From positions 1 to 45,571 of the forward strand of contig WYBA01000446.1 of assembly GCA_011526095.1 (NCBI GenBank): a stretch of 45,571 bases of DNA. The letters run 5' to 3'. A program made the position numbers and the translations under genes. The DNA is from Myxococcales bacterium (GTDB lineage Bacteria; Myxococcota_A; Polyangia; Haliangiales; Haliangiaceae). The notes beneath the pieces were generated by a model. That model was given only the letters and a program-made list of their open reading frames with translations, was not told the DNA's origin and made no database searches. This document shows, in pieces, positions 34,688-43,329 of this stretch; the stretch's first letter is position 1; each line of letters starts with the position of its first letter.

Positions 34688-37600
34688 ATGTTGAACCCAA
34701 TCATCGACTGGTCCCTCCGCAATCGCCTGCTCGTCATGATCGCGACGACCGCCGTCATCGTGGCCGGTGTCGTCGCGTTCAGGCGCCTCCCGATCGACGC
34801 CTTTCCGGACACGACGCCGGTGCAGGTGCAGATCAACACCGTGGCGCCTGCGCTCTCGCCGCTCGAGATCGAACGCCAGGCGACGGCTCCCGTCGAGCAG
34901 GCGATCTCGGGCCTGCCGAAGCTCGCGGAGGTGCGCTCGATCTCGCGCTTCGGTCTCTCGCAGGTGACCGTCGTGTTCGAGGAGGGCACCGACATCTACC
35001 TGGCGCGGCAGGTCGTCAGCGAGCGGTTGCAGGCGGTCGAGCTACCGCCGGGGATCGAACGGCCGACGCTCGGTCCGGTGGCGACCGGGCTCGGCGAGGT
35101 CTTCCACTACGTCGTGACCGGCGAAGGCAAGTCCCTCGCCGAGCTGCGCACGATTCACGACTGGGTGATCAAGCCCCAGCTGCGCTCCGTGCAGGGCGTG
35201 GCCGAGGTCAATGCCTGGGGCGGTGACGAGCGACAGATCCAGACCTTGATCGACCCGCTGAAGCTCCAGAAATACGAGCTGAGCCTCGGTGACATCGTCG
35301 AGGCGCTCGAGCGGAACAACGAGAACGTCGGCGGCGGCACGCTGGACGAGGCCGGGCAGTCGAACCTGATCCAGGGCATCGGCATCATCAAGAAGGCGTC
35401 GGACATCGAAGACATCGTGATCGCCTCGCACGACGGGGTCCCGATCCGGATCCGCGACGTCGCGCGGGTCGTCGACGGTCGCGAGATCCGCCGTGGGGCG
35501 GTGACTGCGGACGGCAAGGGCGAGACGGTGCTCGGCCTCGGCTTCCTGTTGATGGGGGAGAACAGCCACGAGGTGACGGGGCGGCTCGATGCGCGCCTCG
35601 CCGAGATCCAGAAATCGCTTCCGGCAGGAGTCAAGGCGACGCCGGTGTATCGACGGACGACGCTGGTCGACAAGGTTCTCGGGACCGTCAAGACCAGCTT
35701 GCTCGAGGGCGCGATCCTGGTGATCGCCGTCCTGTTCATCTTCCTCGGCAACATGCGCGCCGGGCTGATCGTCGCCGCCGCGATCCCGCTCTCGATGCTG
35801 TTCGCTTTCGATCTCATGCTGCGCGCCGGGATCGCCGGCAGCCTGATGAGCCTCGGCGCGATCGACTTCGGGCTGGTGGTCGACGGATCGGTGATCACGA
35901 TCGAGAACTCGGTCCGACGGCTCGCCGAGGACGGGGGACGAAGCGATCGGATCGCGGTGATCCGCCGCGCTGCGATCGAGGTGCTCCGGCCTGCGATGTT
36001 CGGCGGACTGATCATCATGATCGTCTACCTGCCGGTGCTGGCGCTCGAGGGCGTCGAGGGCAAGCTGTTCCGTCCGATGGCGCTCACCGTGATCTTCGCC
36101 CTGCTCGGCTCGATGGTCCTGTCGGTGACGGTGATGCCGGTCCTGGCGAGCCTGTTCCTTCCCAAGAAGCTCCATGAACGGGACAACATCGTGGTGCGCG
36201 CGCTCAAGAGGGTCTACCGCCCCGCGCTCGCGGGCGCCTTGCGTTGGCGCTGGCTGGTGCTCGCGCTGGCCGGCCTACTGCTCGCCAATGCCGTGTTCCT
36301 GGCGACGCGGCTCGGATCCGAGTTCGTGCCGCGGCTCCAGGAAGGTACGATCGTGATCAACACCGTCCGGTTGCCGGGCGTGTCCGTGGACGAGAGCGTC
36401 CGGTACGGGACCCAGATCGAGAAGCTGCTCCTCGCCGAATTTCCCGACGAGATCGACCACGTCTGGACGCGCACCGGGACCGCGGAGGTCGCCACCGATC
36501 CCATGGGGCTCGAGGTGTCGGACGTCTTCATCACGCTGACGCCGCGCGACAAATGGAAGCGAGGGCACACCCAGGCGGAGCTGGTTGAAGCCATGGAGGA
36601 GGAGCTCGCGGTACTGCCGGGGACGAAGATGTCGTTCACACAGCCGATCGAGATGCGGGTCAACGAGATGGTGGCCGGCGTCCGTGGCGACCTCGGCATC
36701 AAGCTGTTCGGCGACGACCTCGACGTGCTCCGCCAGAAAGCGGCCGAGATCGAGCGGATCGTCCGCGAGATCCCCGGGGCGGAGGACGTCTCGACCGAGC
36801 AGCTGACCGGTCAACCGATGCTCCAGATCGAAGTGGACACTGCGGCCACCGCGCGCTTCGGGATCTCGACGGCGTCGGTGCTCGAGGTGGTGAAGGCGCT
36901 TGGAACCTACGAGGTCGGAACCTTCCAGGAAGGCGAGCGACGCTTCCCGATCACGGTCCGGATCGACGACGCGTATCGGTCCGACGAGGCGGCGATCGGC
37001 CGGATCCTCGTGACCTCGGCCAGCGGCGATCGGATCCCGTTGTCTCGCCTGGCGACGATCCAGGTCACCGAGGGCATGTCCACGGTCAGCCGCGAGTGGG
37101 GGAAACGACGCATCGTCGTGCAGTCGAACATCCGGGGCCGCGACATGGCGGGGTTCGTCGACGATGTCCGACGCGCCATCGAGACCGAGGTCGAGCTGCC
37201 CGACGGCTATTACGTCCGGTTCGGCGGCCAGTTCGAGCACCTGGAGCGCGCGCGGCTGCGTCTCGCGATCGTCGTGCCGATGGCGCTCGCGCTGATCCTG
37301 CTGCTCCTTTACCTCACGTACCGCCGCGTGCTCGACGCCCTGTGCGTGTTCACCGCGGTCCCGCTGGCGACGGTGGGAGGGGTCGTGGCGCTGTGGATCC
37401 GCGGGCTGCCGTTCTCGATCTCCGCGGCGGTCGGCTTCATCGCGCTGTTCGGCGTCGCCGTGCTCAACGGCCTGGTGATGGTGTCCGCCGTGCGGCAGCT
37501 GGTCTCGCGCGGAACGAAGCTGATCGACGCGATCCCGCTCGCAGCCGAGCAACGGCTCCGGCCGGTGATGATGACCGCGCTGGTGGCGAGCCTCGGCTTC

Positions 37601-37798
37601 TTGCCGATGGCGCTCAACACAGGCATCGGCGCGGAGGTGCAACGGCCGCTCGCCACCGTGGTGATCGGCGGCATCGTGTCGGCGACGCTACTGACCTTGT
37701 TCGTGTTGCCTGTGCTGTACAGCCTCATCGGGGCCAAGTCGGTCCCGCCGGAGGCAGGCGAGGAGAGCCCGCTCCCGACCGCGGAAGTGGCGTCCTGA
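34688..37798 (+). CDS. Heavy-metal RND efflux pump, second system (CzcA-like)
   Basis: 1036 residues, 12 helices with two periplasmic loops. Helix 4 reads DFGLVVDGSVITIEN, with Asp393, Asp399 and Glu406, again the divalent-cation pattern, with Ser in place of the Ala found in the first pump. Divergence from the first pump is spread over the length, so the two are probably separate acquisitions or old paralogues with different metal preference. It starts 1 bp after the adaptor stop, and the FTR1-type gene starts 8 bp after its own stop, so it is within one long transcript. Confidence 0.93.
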   Translation: MLNPIIDWSLRNRLLVMIATTAVIVAGVVAFRRLPIDAFPDTTPVQVQINTVAPALSPLEIERQATAPVEQAISGLPKLAEVRSISRFGLSQVTVVFEEGTDIYLARQVVSERLQAVELPPGIERPTLGPVATGLGEVFHYVVTGEGKSLAELRTIHDWVIKPQLRSVQGVAEVNAWGGDERQIQTLIDPLKLQKYELSLGDIVEALERNNENVGGGTLDEAGQSNLIQGIGIIKKASDIEDIVIASHDGVPIRIRDVARVVDGREIRRGAVTADGKGETVLGLGFLLMGENSHEVTGRLDARLAEIQKSLPAGVKATPVYRRTTLVDKVLGTVKTSLLEGAILVIAVLFIFLGNMRAGLIVAAAIPLSMLFAFDLMLRAGIAGSLMSLGAIDFGLVVDGSVITIENSVRRLAEDGGRSDRIAVIRRAAIEVLRPAMFGGLIIMIVYLPVLALEGVEGKLFRPMALTVIFALLGSMVLSVTVMPVLASLFLPKKLHERDNIVVRALKRVYRPALAGALRWRWLVLALAGLLLANAVFLATRLGSEFVPRLQEGTIVINTVRLPGVSVDESVRYGTQIEKLLLAEFPDEIDHVWTRTGTAEVATDPMGLEVSDVFITLTPRDKWKRGHTQAELVEAMEEELAVLPGTKMSFTQPIEMRVNEMVAGVRGDLGIKLFGDDLDVLRQKAAEIERIVREIPGAEDVSTEQLTGQPMLQIEVDTAATARFGISTASVLEVVKALGTYEVGTFQEGERRFPITVRIDDAYRSDEAAIGRILVTSASGDRIPLSRLATIQVTEGMSTVSREWGKRRIVVQSNIRGRDMAGFVDDVRRAIETEVELPDGYYVRFGGQFEHLERARLRLAIVVPMALALILLLLYLTYRRVLDALCVFTAVPLATVGGVVALWIRGLPFSISAAVGFIALFGVAVLNGLVMVSAVRQLVSRGTKLIDAIPLAAEQRLRPVMMTALVASLGFLPMALNTGIGAEVQRPLATVVIGGIVSATLLTLFVLPVLYSLIGAKSVPPEAGEESPLPTAEVAS

Positions 37799-37806
37799 GG
37801 CCGCTG

Positions 37807-39729
37807 ATGAGGTTCCCCGCGGTCGTCTTGCCTGTTGTCCTCGGCCTGGCCACGGCTTGCCGGGCTCCGGCGGATGAGTCGTCTCCGCGTCCCGCGGACG
37901 ATCGGGTGCGCCGTGCCGCGGCCTTGCTGGATTACGTCGCCTCCGACTACGGCGACGCCGTCGTCGACGGCCAGATCGCGAGCGACACGGAGTACCGCGA
38001 GCAGGTGGACTTCCTCCGCGGCGCGCGCGAGCTGGTGTCGGAGCTACCCGCGGTGCAGGCGGATGCCGTGCTGCCGCGCATCGACGCCGCAGCAGGGCTG
38101 GTCGGTGAGCGAGCCTCCGCGACGCGGGTGCTCGCAGCGTGTCGCGCGGCGCGCGCCGAGCTCCTCGCTCGCACCGGTGTCACCCTCGGGCCGTCGTCGT
38201 CGGTTTCCCTGGCGCGCGGTGCCGAGCTCTTCGCGGCGTCATGCGCCACCTGCCATGGTCCCACCGGCGGCGGTGATGGCGCGGCGGCCCGCGGGTTGAA
38301 TCCGCCGCCGCGCAGCTTCCAGGATCCACAGGTGACCGGCGGCCTGTCGCCGGTCCGGGCGTACAGCGCGATCACCGACGGCGTCGCGGGGACAGCCATG
38401 CCCTCGTTCGCGACGCTGGGCGAACGCGAGCGATGGGATCTCGCATTCCTCGTGAGCTCGCTCCGGCACCACGACGCCGCCGCGGAGCGCGGTCGAGCGG
38501 CAGTGTCGAAAGGGGCAGCGCCGCCTCTCTCGGTGGCGCAGCTCGCCAACGCGAGCGATGCCGAGCTCGTCGACGGCGTCGATGCTGCGTGGGCGGACGA
38601 CGTGCTGGCGTTCTATCGGCGCGTGCTGCCCGCGCAGAGCGACATGACCGCGCTGGCGGTCACGCGCCGCGGAGTCACCGACGCCAAACGCGTCTACGCC
38701 GCAGGCGACGCAGGGGGCGCCCGACAGGCACTCGACGCGGCGTACCTCGATGGCTTCGAGCAGCTCGAGGGATTCCTTCGCGTCGATTCGGCCGATTTCG
38801 TGACCGACATCGAGGAGCGCTTCCTGTCGTTGCGCGAGCTGACGCGCAGCGGCGCGTCCGCCTCCGAGTTCGGGGCCGCTGCCGATCGGCTGCTCGTGCG
38901 GCTAGACGCGGTCGAGAGTCGCGTCGCCGGCGGCGCCTCGGCGCAGGCCGCGTTCGCGGCGGCGTTCGTGGTGATCGTCCGGGAAGGCATCGAATCGGCC
39001 CTCTTGCTGATGCTCCTGTGCGGCCTGGTGGCGCGCGCCGGCCAGGCGGGCGACCGGCGCGCGGTGCACGCGGGGTGGATCGGCGCCGTCGCGGTCGGGA
39101 TCGTCGCGTGGTTCGCGTCGGAGGCCGTGGTGCGGATGGGTGGCGGGAACCGCGAGCTCGTCGAGGGCGTCGTCGCGCTGTTCGCGGTGGTGGTCCTCGT
39201 CTATGCCGGGCACATCGTGCTCGCGCGGATGGACGCCGAGCGCCGGATCGCTGCGCTGAAACGCCGGTTCGCGTCGATCCCGCCCGCGCATCGGCGCGTC
39301 GTGCTGTTCGGGATGGCGTTCGTCGCGGTGTTCCGCGAGGTGTTCGAGGTCGTGCTGTTCCTGCGCGCGATCGAGCTCTCGGCAGGCGGCGCCCACGCCG
39401 CGATCGGACTCGGAGTCGCCGCGGGCTCGATCACCTGCGTCGCCCTCATCCTCGCCTTTCGCCTGCTGCGCGGACGAATCCGGCCGGGCGCGATCCTGAA
39501 CGGCGCCGGCGTGCTGCTCTGCGCCCTCGCCCTTGTGCTCGCCGGCAAGGGCGTGCGTTCCCTCCAGGAGGCCGGCGTGCTGGCGGTGCGCGCGTTCGAC
39601 GGTCCTCGGATCGATCTCCTCGGCGTCTTCCCGACGATCGAGACGATGTTCGCTCAAGTCGTGGTCGCGGTGGCGATCGCCCTGGTTGCGGTCGTCGGTC
39701 GCCGGCCCCGAGCGGGGGCGCCGACGTGA
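37807..39729 (+). CDS. Cytochrome c-FTR1 permease fusion (PbrT-like)
   Basis: 640 residues, ATG at 37807. Lipoprotein-type signal (LATAC, Cys18). A helical region is followed by a class I cytochrome c domain with Cys146-Ala-Thr-Cys149-His150 and a later Met-containing loop (GTAMPSFATLGERERWDL). The C-terminal 260 residues form an FTR1 iron-permease domain with both REx2E-type motifs: Arg392-Glu393-Gly-Ile-Glu396 and Arg510-Glu511-Val-Phe-Glu514, in membrane helices. FTR1 with an N-terminal cytochrome c is the build of the PbrT lead-uptake protein of Cupriavidus and of ferrous-iron importers. Here it may import Fe or Pb, or oxidise the ion during passage. A thioredoxin-like protein, metal ATPase and LspA follow, as in pbr-type loci. 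Confidence 0.87.
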   Translation: MRFPAVVLPVVLGLATACRAPADESSPRPADDRVRRAAALLDYVASDYGDAVVDGQIASDTEYREQVDFLRGARELVSELPAVQADAVLPRIDAAAGLVGERASATRVLAACRAARAELLARTGVTLGPSSSVSLARGAELFAASCATCHGPTGGGDGAAARGLNPPPRSFQDPQVTGGLSPVRAYSAITDGVAGTAMPSFATLGERERWDLAFLVSSLRHHDAAAERGRAAVSKGAAPPLSVAQLANASDAELVDGVDAAWADDVLAFYRRVLPAQSDMTALAVTRRGVTDAKRVYAAGDAGGARQALDAAYLDGFEQLEGFLRVDSADFVTDIEERFLSLRELTRSGASASEFGAAADRLLVRLDAVESRVAGGASAQAAFAAAFVVIVREGIESALLLMLLCGLVARAGQAGDRRAVHAGWIGAVAVGIVAWFASEAVVRMGGGNRELVEGVVALFAVVVLVYAGHIVLARMDAERRIAALKRRFASIPPAHRRVVLFGMAFVAVFREVFEVVLFLRAIELSAGGAHAAIGLGVAAGSITCVALILAFRLLRGRIRPGAILNGAGVLLCALALVLAGKGVRSLQEAGVLAVRAFDGPRIDLLGVFPTIETMFAQVVVAVAIALVAVVGRRPRAGAPT

Positions 39730-40298
39730 CCTACCGGACGAGATGGCGACGCGTCGCGATCGGCGCCGCCGTCCTGGTCGCGGTGCAGGCCGCGATCGTG
39801 CTCGTCTACACGTCGCGGGGCGGTGATCGTCGCCAGCCGGCGCCGCCGCGGTTCCCGGTCGAGCCCGTCGCCGGCGGGGCGGCGGTGGACGCCTTCGTGC
39901 TGGAGCGGGAAGACGGAACATCCTGGAAGCTCGACGCCCTCGAAGGCCGGCCGGTCGTGGTCCATTTCTGGGCGACGTGGTGTCGGCCGTGCCGGGACGA
40001 GCTTCCGACCCTGCTCGCCCAGCGCGACCGGATCCGGCTTGCCGGCGCCCAGCTCGTGCTGCTGAGCGTCGACGACGAGTGGGACGAGATCCGCACCTTC
40101 TTCGATGGCGAGGTACCCGCGGAGGTCAGTCGCGCGGTCGACGGCGACTACCGACAGGTCACCACGGGCGTGCTTCCAGAGACCCTCGTCGTCGACCCTG
40201 GCGGCGAGTTGACCAAGCGCGTGCTTGGTGCTCGTGACTGGGGCTCGGCGTCTGCCGCGAGCTTCCTGGATTCCCTGGAGCGATCCGATGACCGATGA
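39726..40298 (+). CDS. TlpA/ResA-like membrane-anchored thioredoxin
   Basis: 190 residues from the GTG at 39726 overlapping the previous stop. One N-terminal membrane helix (VAIGAAVLVAVQAAIVLVY), then a periplasmic thioredoxin fold with WCRPC (Cys86, Cys89) in HFWATWCRPCRDELP and the cis-Pro loop VLPETLVVDP. Such proteins reduce periplasmic disulfides, for example keeping apo-cytochrome c or metal-binding cysteines reduced. Its position between a cytochrome c-type permease and a metal ATPase fits either role. It overlaps the ATPase gene by 11 bp. Confidence 0.88.
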   Translation: MTYRTRWRRVAIGAAVLVAVQAAIVLVYTSRGGDRRQPAPPRFPVEPVAGGAAVDAFVLEREDGTSWKLDALEGRPVVVHFWATWCRPCRDELPTLLAQRDRIRLAGAQLVLLSVDDEWDEIRTFFDGEVPAEVSRAVDGDYRQVTTGVLPETLVVDPGGELTKRVLGARDWGSASAASFLDSLERSDDR

Positions 40299-42414
40299 GC
40301 GACGTGAGAAGTTGACCGTCCGCGTGGCGAACCTCGACTGCGAGAACGAGGCCGCCGCGATCCGCCGCGCGATGTCGAGCGCCGATGGGGTGCGGGAGGT
40401 CGAGGTCAAGCCGACGGCGTCGACGGTGACCCTCTGGTTCGACCCCGCCAAGGTCACGCCCGAACGGCTGAAGGAGCGGCTCGAGGGCGCGGGATTTCCC
40501 CCGGTCGAACGCGACGCCAAGGCGGTGTCGCCGTGGCGGAATCCGAAGGTGCTCGCGTCGATCGCGTCGGGCGTCCTTCTCGCGCTCGGGTGGATCCTGG
40601 GCAAGGCCGGTGCCCCCGAGATCGTCTCGATCGTCGCGTACGTCGCCGGCATGGTGATCGGTGGCTACTTCTTCGCCCGCGAGGCGTTCGAGGAGCTGAT
40701 CTTCGAGCGCGAGATCGGGATCGAGCTCCTCATGACGGCCGCGGCCATCGCCGCCTCCGCGATGGGCGAGGTCTTCGAGGGCGCGACCCTCGTGTTCCTC
40801 TATTCGATGTCGGAGGCTGCCGAGGGCTATACCGCCGAGAAGACGCGCTCGGCGATCCGCGCGCTCATGAAGCTGGCGCCGGCGACGGCGACGGTCCGGC
40901 GAGACGGCAAGGAGATCGAGATCGCGGCCGAGGAGCTCGTACCCGGCGACGTCTTCCTGGTCCGCCCCGGCGGCTCGGTGGCCACCGACGGCACGATCCT
41001 CTCGGGGCAATCCGCGATCGACGAGTCGCCGGTGACCGGCGAGAGCGTCCCGGTCGAGAAGCAGCCCGGCGACAACGTGGTCGCTGGCACGATCAATCGC
41101 TCCGGCGCGCTCGCGGTGCGCGCCACCAAGGCGTTCGCCGAGAACACCCTCTCGCGGATCATCTCCCTCGTCGAGGAGGCGCAAGAGCGTAAGGGGGCGA
41201 GCCAGCGCTTCATCGAGCGGTTCGGGCGCTGGTACTCCCCGCTGGTCCTGCTCGGCAGTGCGCTCGCGGCGATCGTGCCGCCGCTGGTCGCCGCGGTCGC
41301 GTGGGAATCGTCGATCCGGCTCGGGACCATCCTGCTGGTCGCCGCCGCGCCCTGCGCCCTCGTGATCTCGATCCCGATCACGCTGGTCGCCGCGCTCGGG
41401 ACCGGCGCGCGGCGCGGTGTGCTGATCAAGGGAGGCATCCACGTCGAGGAACTCGCGCGGATCCGGGTGGTGGCGCTCGACAAGACCGGCACGCTCACGA
41501 AGGGCAAGCCCGAGGTCACCGATGTCGTGCCCGTTGCCGGATCTCCGACGCCGACCAACCACGACGTCCTCGCGGTCGCCGCGGCGATCGATCGGTGGAG
41601 CGAGCACCCGCTCGCGCGGGCGATCGTCGCTGCGGCGGAGTCGCGCGGTCTCGACGTGCCCCAGTCGGCAGACTTCCAGGCGCTGGTTGGCGCCGGCGCG
41701 ACCGCCTGCGTCCGCGACCAGGTCGTCCACATCGGCAGTCGAACCTACTTCGTCGACGTACTGCGCGTCGACATCGCCGCGGTGCACGCCCAGCTCGATG
41801 CGCTCGAGCAGGAGGGCAAGTCGCTGGTGTTCATCGGCACCCCAGAGGAGCTGTGGGGCGTGATCGCCTTGCGGGACAACCTGAGGCCGGAGGCGCGCGA
41901 TGCGATCCGCGCGCTGCACGCGCTCGGCATCGCGAAGGTCGTGATGCTCACCGGCGACAACGAGGGCACCGCCCGCGCGATCGCGCGCGAGGTCGGGATC
42001 GACGAGGTCCACGCGAAGCTCAAGCCCGAGGACAAGGTGAGGCATGTGCGCGAGCTGGCGCAGCGCCACGGACACCTGCTCATGGTCGGGGACGGCGTCA
42101 ACGACGCACCGGCCTTGGCGGAGGCGACCGTCGGCGTGGCCATGGGCGCGGCCGGAACCGACGTGGCGCTGGAGACGGCGGATGTCGCGCTGATGGCGGA
42201 CGATCTCCGCAAGCTCGTCGAGGCCCTCGCTCTCGGGCGCACGGCGCAGCGACTCATCCGGCAGAACCTCATCCTCTCGGCGCTGGTGATCGCCGGGATG
42301 GTCACGGTGACGATCGCGGGTGTGTTCACGCTGCCGCTGGTGGTGTTGGTTCACGAGGTGAGCGAGTTCGTGGTCATCGGCAACGGGCTCCGCATCCTGA
42401 GGTTCTCGCCGTGA
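40288..42414 (+). CDS. P1B-4-type heavy-metal ATPase (CoaT/CtpD/ZosA-like)
   Basis: 708 residues from the ATG at 40288, inside the end of the thioredoxin gene. The N-terminal HMA-like domain has a single Cys (ANLDCENEA, Cys18). Core motifs: TGES, APC at 354-356 (AAAPCALVIS) instead of CPC, DKTGT with Asp398, HP motif (EHPLAR), GDGVNDAP. The last helices carry HEVSEFVVIGNGLRIL, the His-Glu-G/S pattern of P1B-4 pumps, which export Co(II), Zn(II), Fe(II) or other divalent ions. APC in place of SPC is known in some members. Specificity differs from the first ATPase, so the island holds two kinds of cytoplasmic exporter. The next gene overlaps by 4 bp (GTGA). Confidence 0.9.
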   Translation: MTDERREKLTVRVANLDCENEAAAIRRAMSSADGVREVEVKPTASTVTLWFDPAKVTPERLKERLEGAGFPPVERDAKAVSPWRNPKVLASIASGVLLALGWILGKAGAPEIVSIVAYVAGMVIGGYFFAREAFEELIFEREIGIELLMTAAAIAASAMGEVFEGATLVFLYSMSEAAEGYTAEKTRSAIRALMKLAPATATVRRDGKEIEIAAEELVPGDVFLVRPGGSVATDGTILSGQSAIDESPVTGESVPVEKQPGDNVVAGTINRSGALAVRATKAFAENTLSRIISLVEEAQERKGASQRFIERFGRWYSPLVLLGSALAAIVPPLVAAVAWESSIRLGTILLVAAAPCALVISIPITLVAALGTGARRGVLIKGGIHVEELARIRVVALDKTGTLTKGKPEVTDVVPVAGSPTPTNHDVLAVAAAIDRWSEHPLARAIVAAAESRGLDVPQSADFQALVGAGATACVRDQVVHIGSRTYFVDVLRVDIAAVHAQLDALEQEGKSLVFIGTPEELWGVIALRDNLRPEARDAIRALHALGIAKVVMLTGDNEGTARAIAREVGIDEVHAKLKPEDKVRHVRELAQRHGHLLMVGDGVNDAPALAEATVGVAMGAAGTDVALETADVALMADDLRKLVEALALGRTAQRLIRQNLILSALVIAGMVTVTIAGVFTLPLVVLVHEVSEFVVIGNGLRILRFSP

Positions 42415-42800
42415 TCAGGTGCGCGACTGTGATCGCCATGGTTGGCTTCACGGTCGGCTGCGGGACGACGCGACCCTACGGCCGGGCGGTCGCGGTCATG
42501 GACCAGCCGTCGCGCACCGTGGAGATCGCGGGAGGACAGGAAGGCTTCGAGCCCGACCTGCTGGAGGTCAGCGCGGGCGAGGTGGTCCAGCTCGTCGTGA
42601 CTCGGACCGGCAAGCGCGAGTGCATGGAGGCGATCGAGATCTGGCTCGACGAGGAACGTACCGTGATGCGCGAGCTCGAGGTGGGGGAGTCCGCGGAGAT
42701 GACGCTGCGCTTCGACACGCCCGGCGTCCTCGGGATCGCAACGCGAGATCGGCACTTCGGCGCCTCGATCGACGTGCGAGGGCCGGGTGATGACCGCTGA
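42411..42800 (+). CDS. Cupredoxin-like lipoprotein
   Basis: 129 residues from the GTG at 42411. Signal-like N-terminus ending VGFTVGC (Cys17), a weak lipobox. The remainder has the short beta-sandwich layout of small cupredoxin-fold proteins of metal operons: FEPDLLEVSAGEVVQLVVTR, a central Cys/Glu segment (GKRECMEAIEIW) and TPGVLGIATRDRHFGA near the end. One Cys and a His are kept, but the Met ligand of a blue copper site is not evident, so it may not bind copper in the classical way. It sits between the ATPase and LspA, overlapping both. Confidence 0.68.
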   Translation: MIRCATVIAMVGFTVGCGTTRPYGRAVAVMDQPSRTVEIAGGQEGFEPDLLEVSAGEVVQLVVTRTGKRECMEAIEIWLDEERTVMRELEVGESAEMTLRFDTPGVLGIATRDRHFGASIDVRGPGDDR

Positions 42801-43329
42801 ACGCCGCAAGTGGATCGTGTTCGTCGCGGTCGCGGTGGCATCCGGGCTGGCCGATCAGCTGTCGAAGGCCTGGGCGCGCGCCGCGCTGCCGGTGCGGCCC
42901 GAGGGGTGCTCGGTCCCGGACGACATGATCGAGGGCCGCTGCATCGGCGAGCCGGTGAGCGTGATCTCTGGATTCTGGGACTGGCAACTCTCGATGAACC
43001 CGGGGTCCGCCTTCGGCCTCTTCTCGGGGCAGACCGGCGCTCGCATCTTCCTGTCGATCATCGCGGTGGTCGCGGTCGCCGCGATGGTCTACATGCTTCG
43101 CCGCGCGAAGCCCGAGCAACGCGCGGCGGCGTGGGCCCTCGGCCTCGTGGTCGGCGGCGCGCTCGGCAACCTGTTCGATCGGACCGTCTTCGGCGTCGTC
43201 ACGGACTTCGTCGTCTGGCGCTACGGCGCGCATCGCTGGCCGACCTTCAACGGCGCGGACGTGTTCCTCGTACTCGGCGTGGTGCTCATGATGATCGCGA
43301 TGCGCGAGCCGCGAAAGGAAACGGCATGA
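42790..43329 (+). CDS. lspA: Prolipoprotein signal peptidase (LspA), metal-operon copy
   Basis: 179 residues from the ATG at 42790. Four membrane helices and the family's conserved blocks: SMNPGSAFGLFSG, NLFDRTVFGVVTDFVVW (catalytic Asp139) and FNGADVFLVLGV (catalytic Asp157). The Ala/Gly spacing matches active LspA. Two extra Cys (40, 51) lie in the first periplasmic loop. Dedicated LspA copies are a known feature of lead/zinc operons (PbrC in Cupriavidus). Here the same region encodes several lipoproteins (adaptors, FTR1 fusion, cupredoxin), giving it obvious substrates. It overlaps the genes on both sides. Confidence 0.92.
   Translation: MTAERRKWIVFVAVAVASGLADQLSKAWARAALPVRPEGCSVPDDMIEGRCIGEPVSVISGFWDWQLSMNPGSAFGLFSGQTGARIFLSIIAVVAVAAMVYMLRRAKPEQRAAAWALGLVVGGALGNLFDRTVFGVVTDFVVWRYGAHRWPTFNGADVFLVLGVVLMMIAMREPRKETA

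Noticed and set aside
40159..42354. Long antisense frame opposite the P1B-4 ATPase
   Set aside because: No motifs; mirrors the codon structure of a clear ATPase on the other strand.
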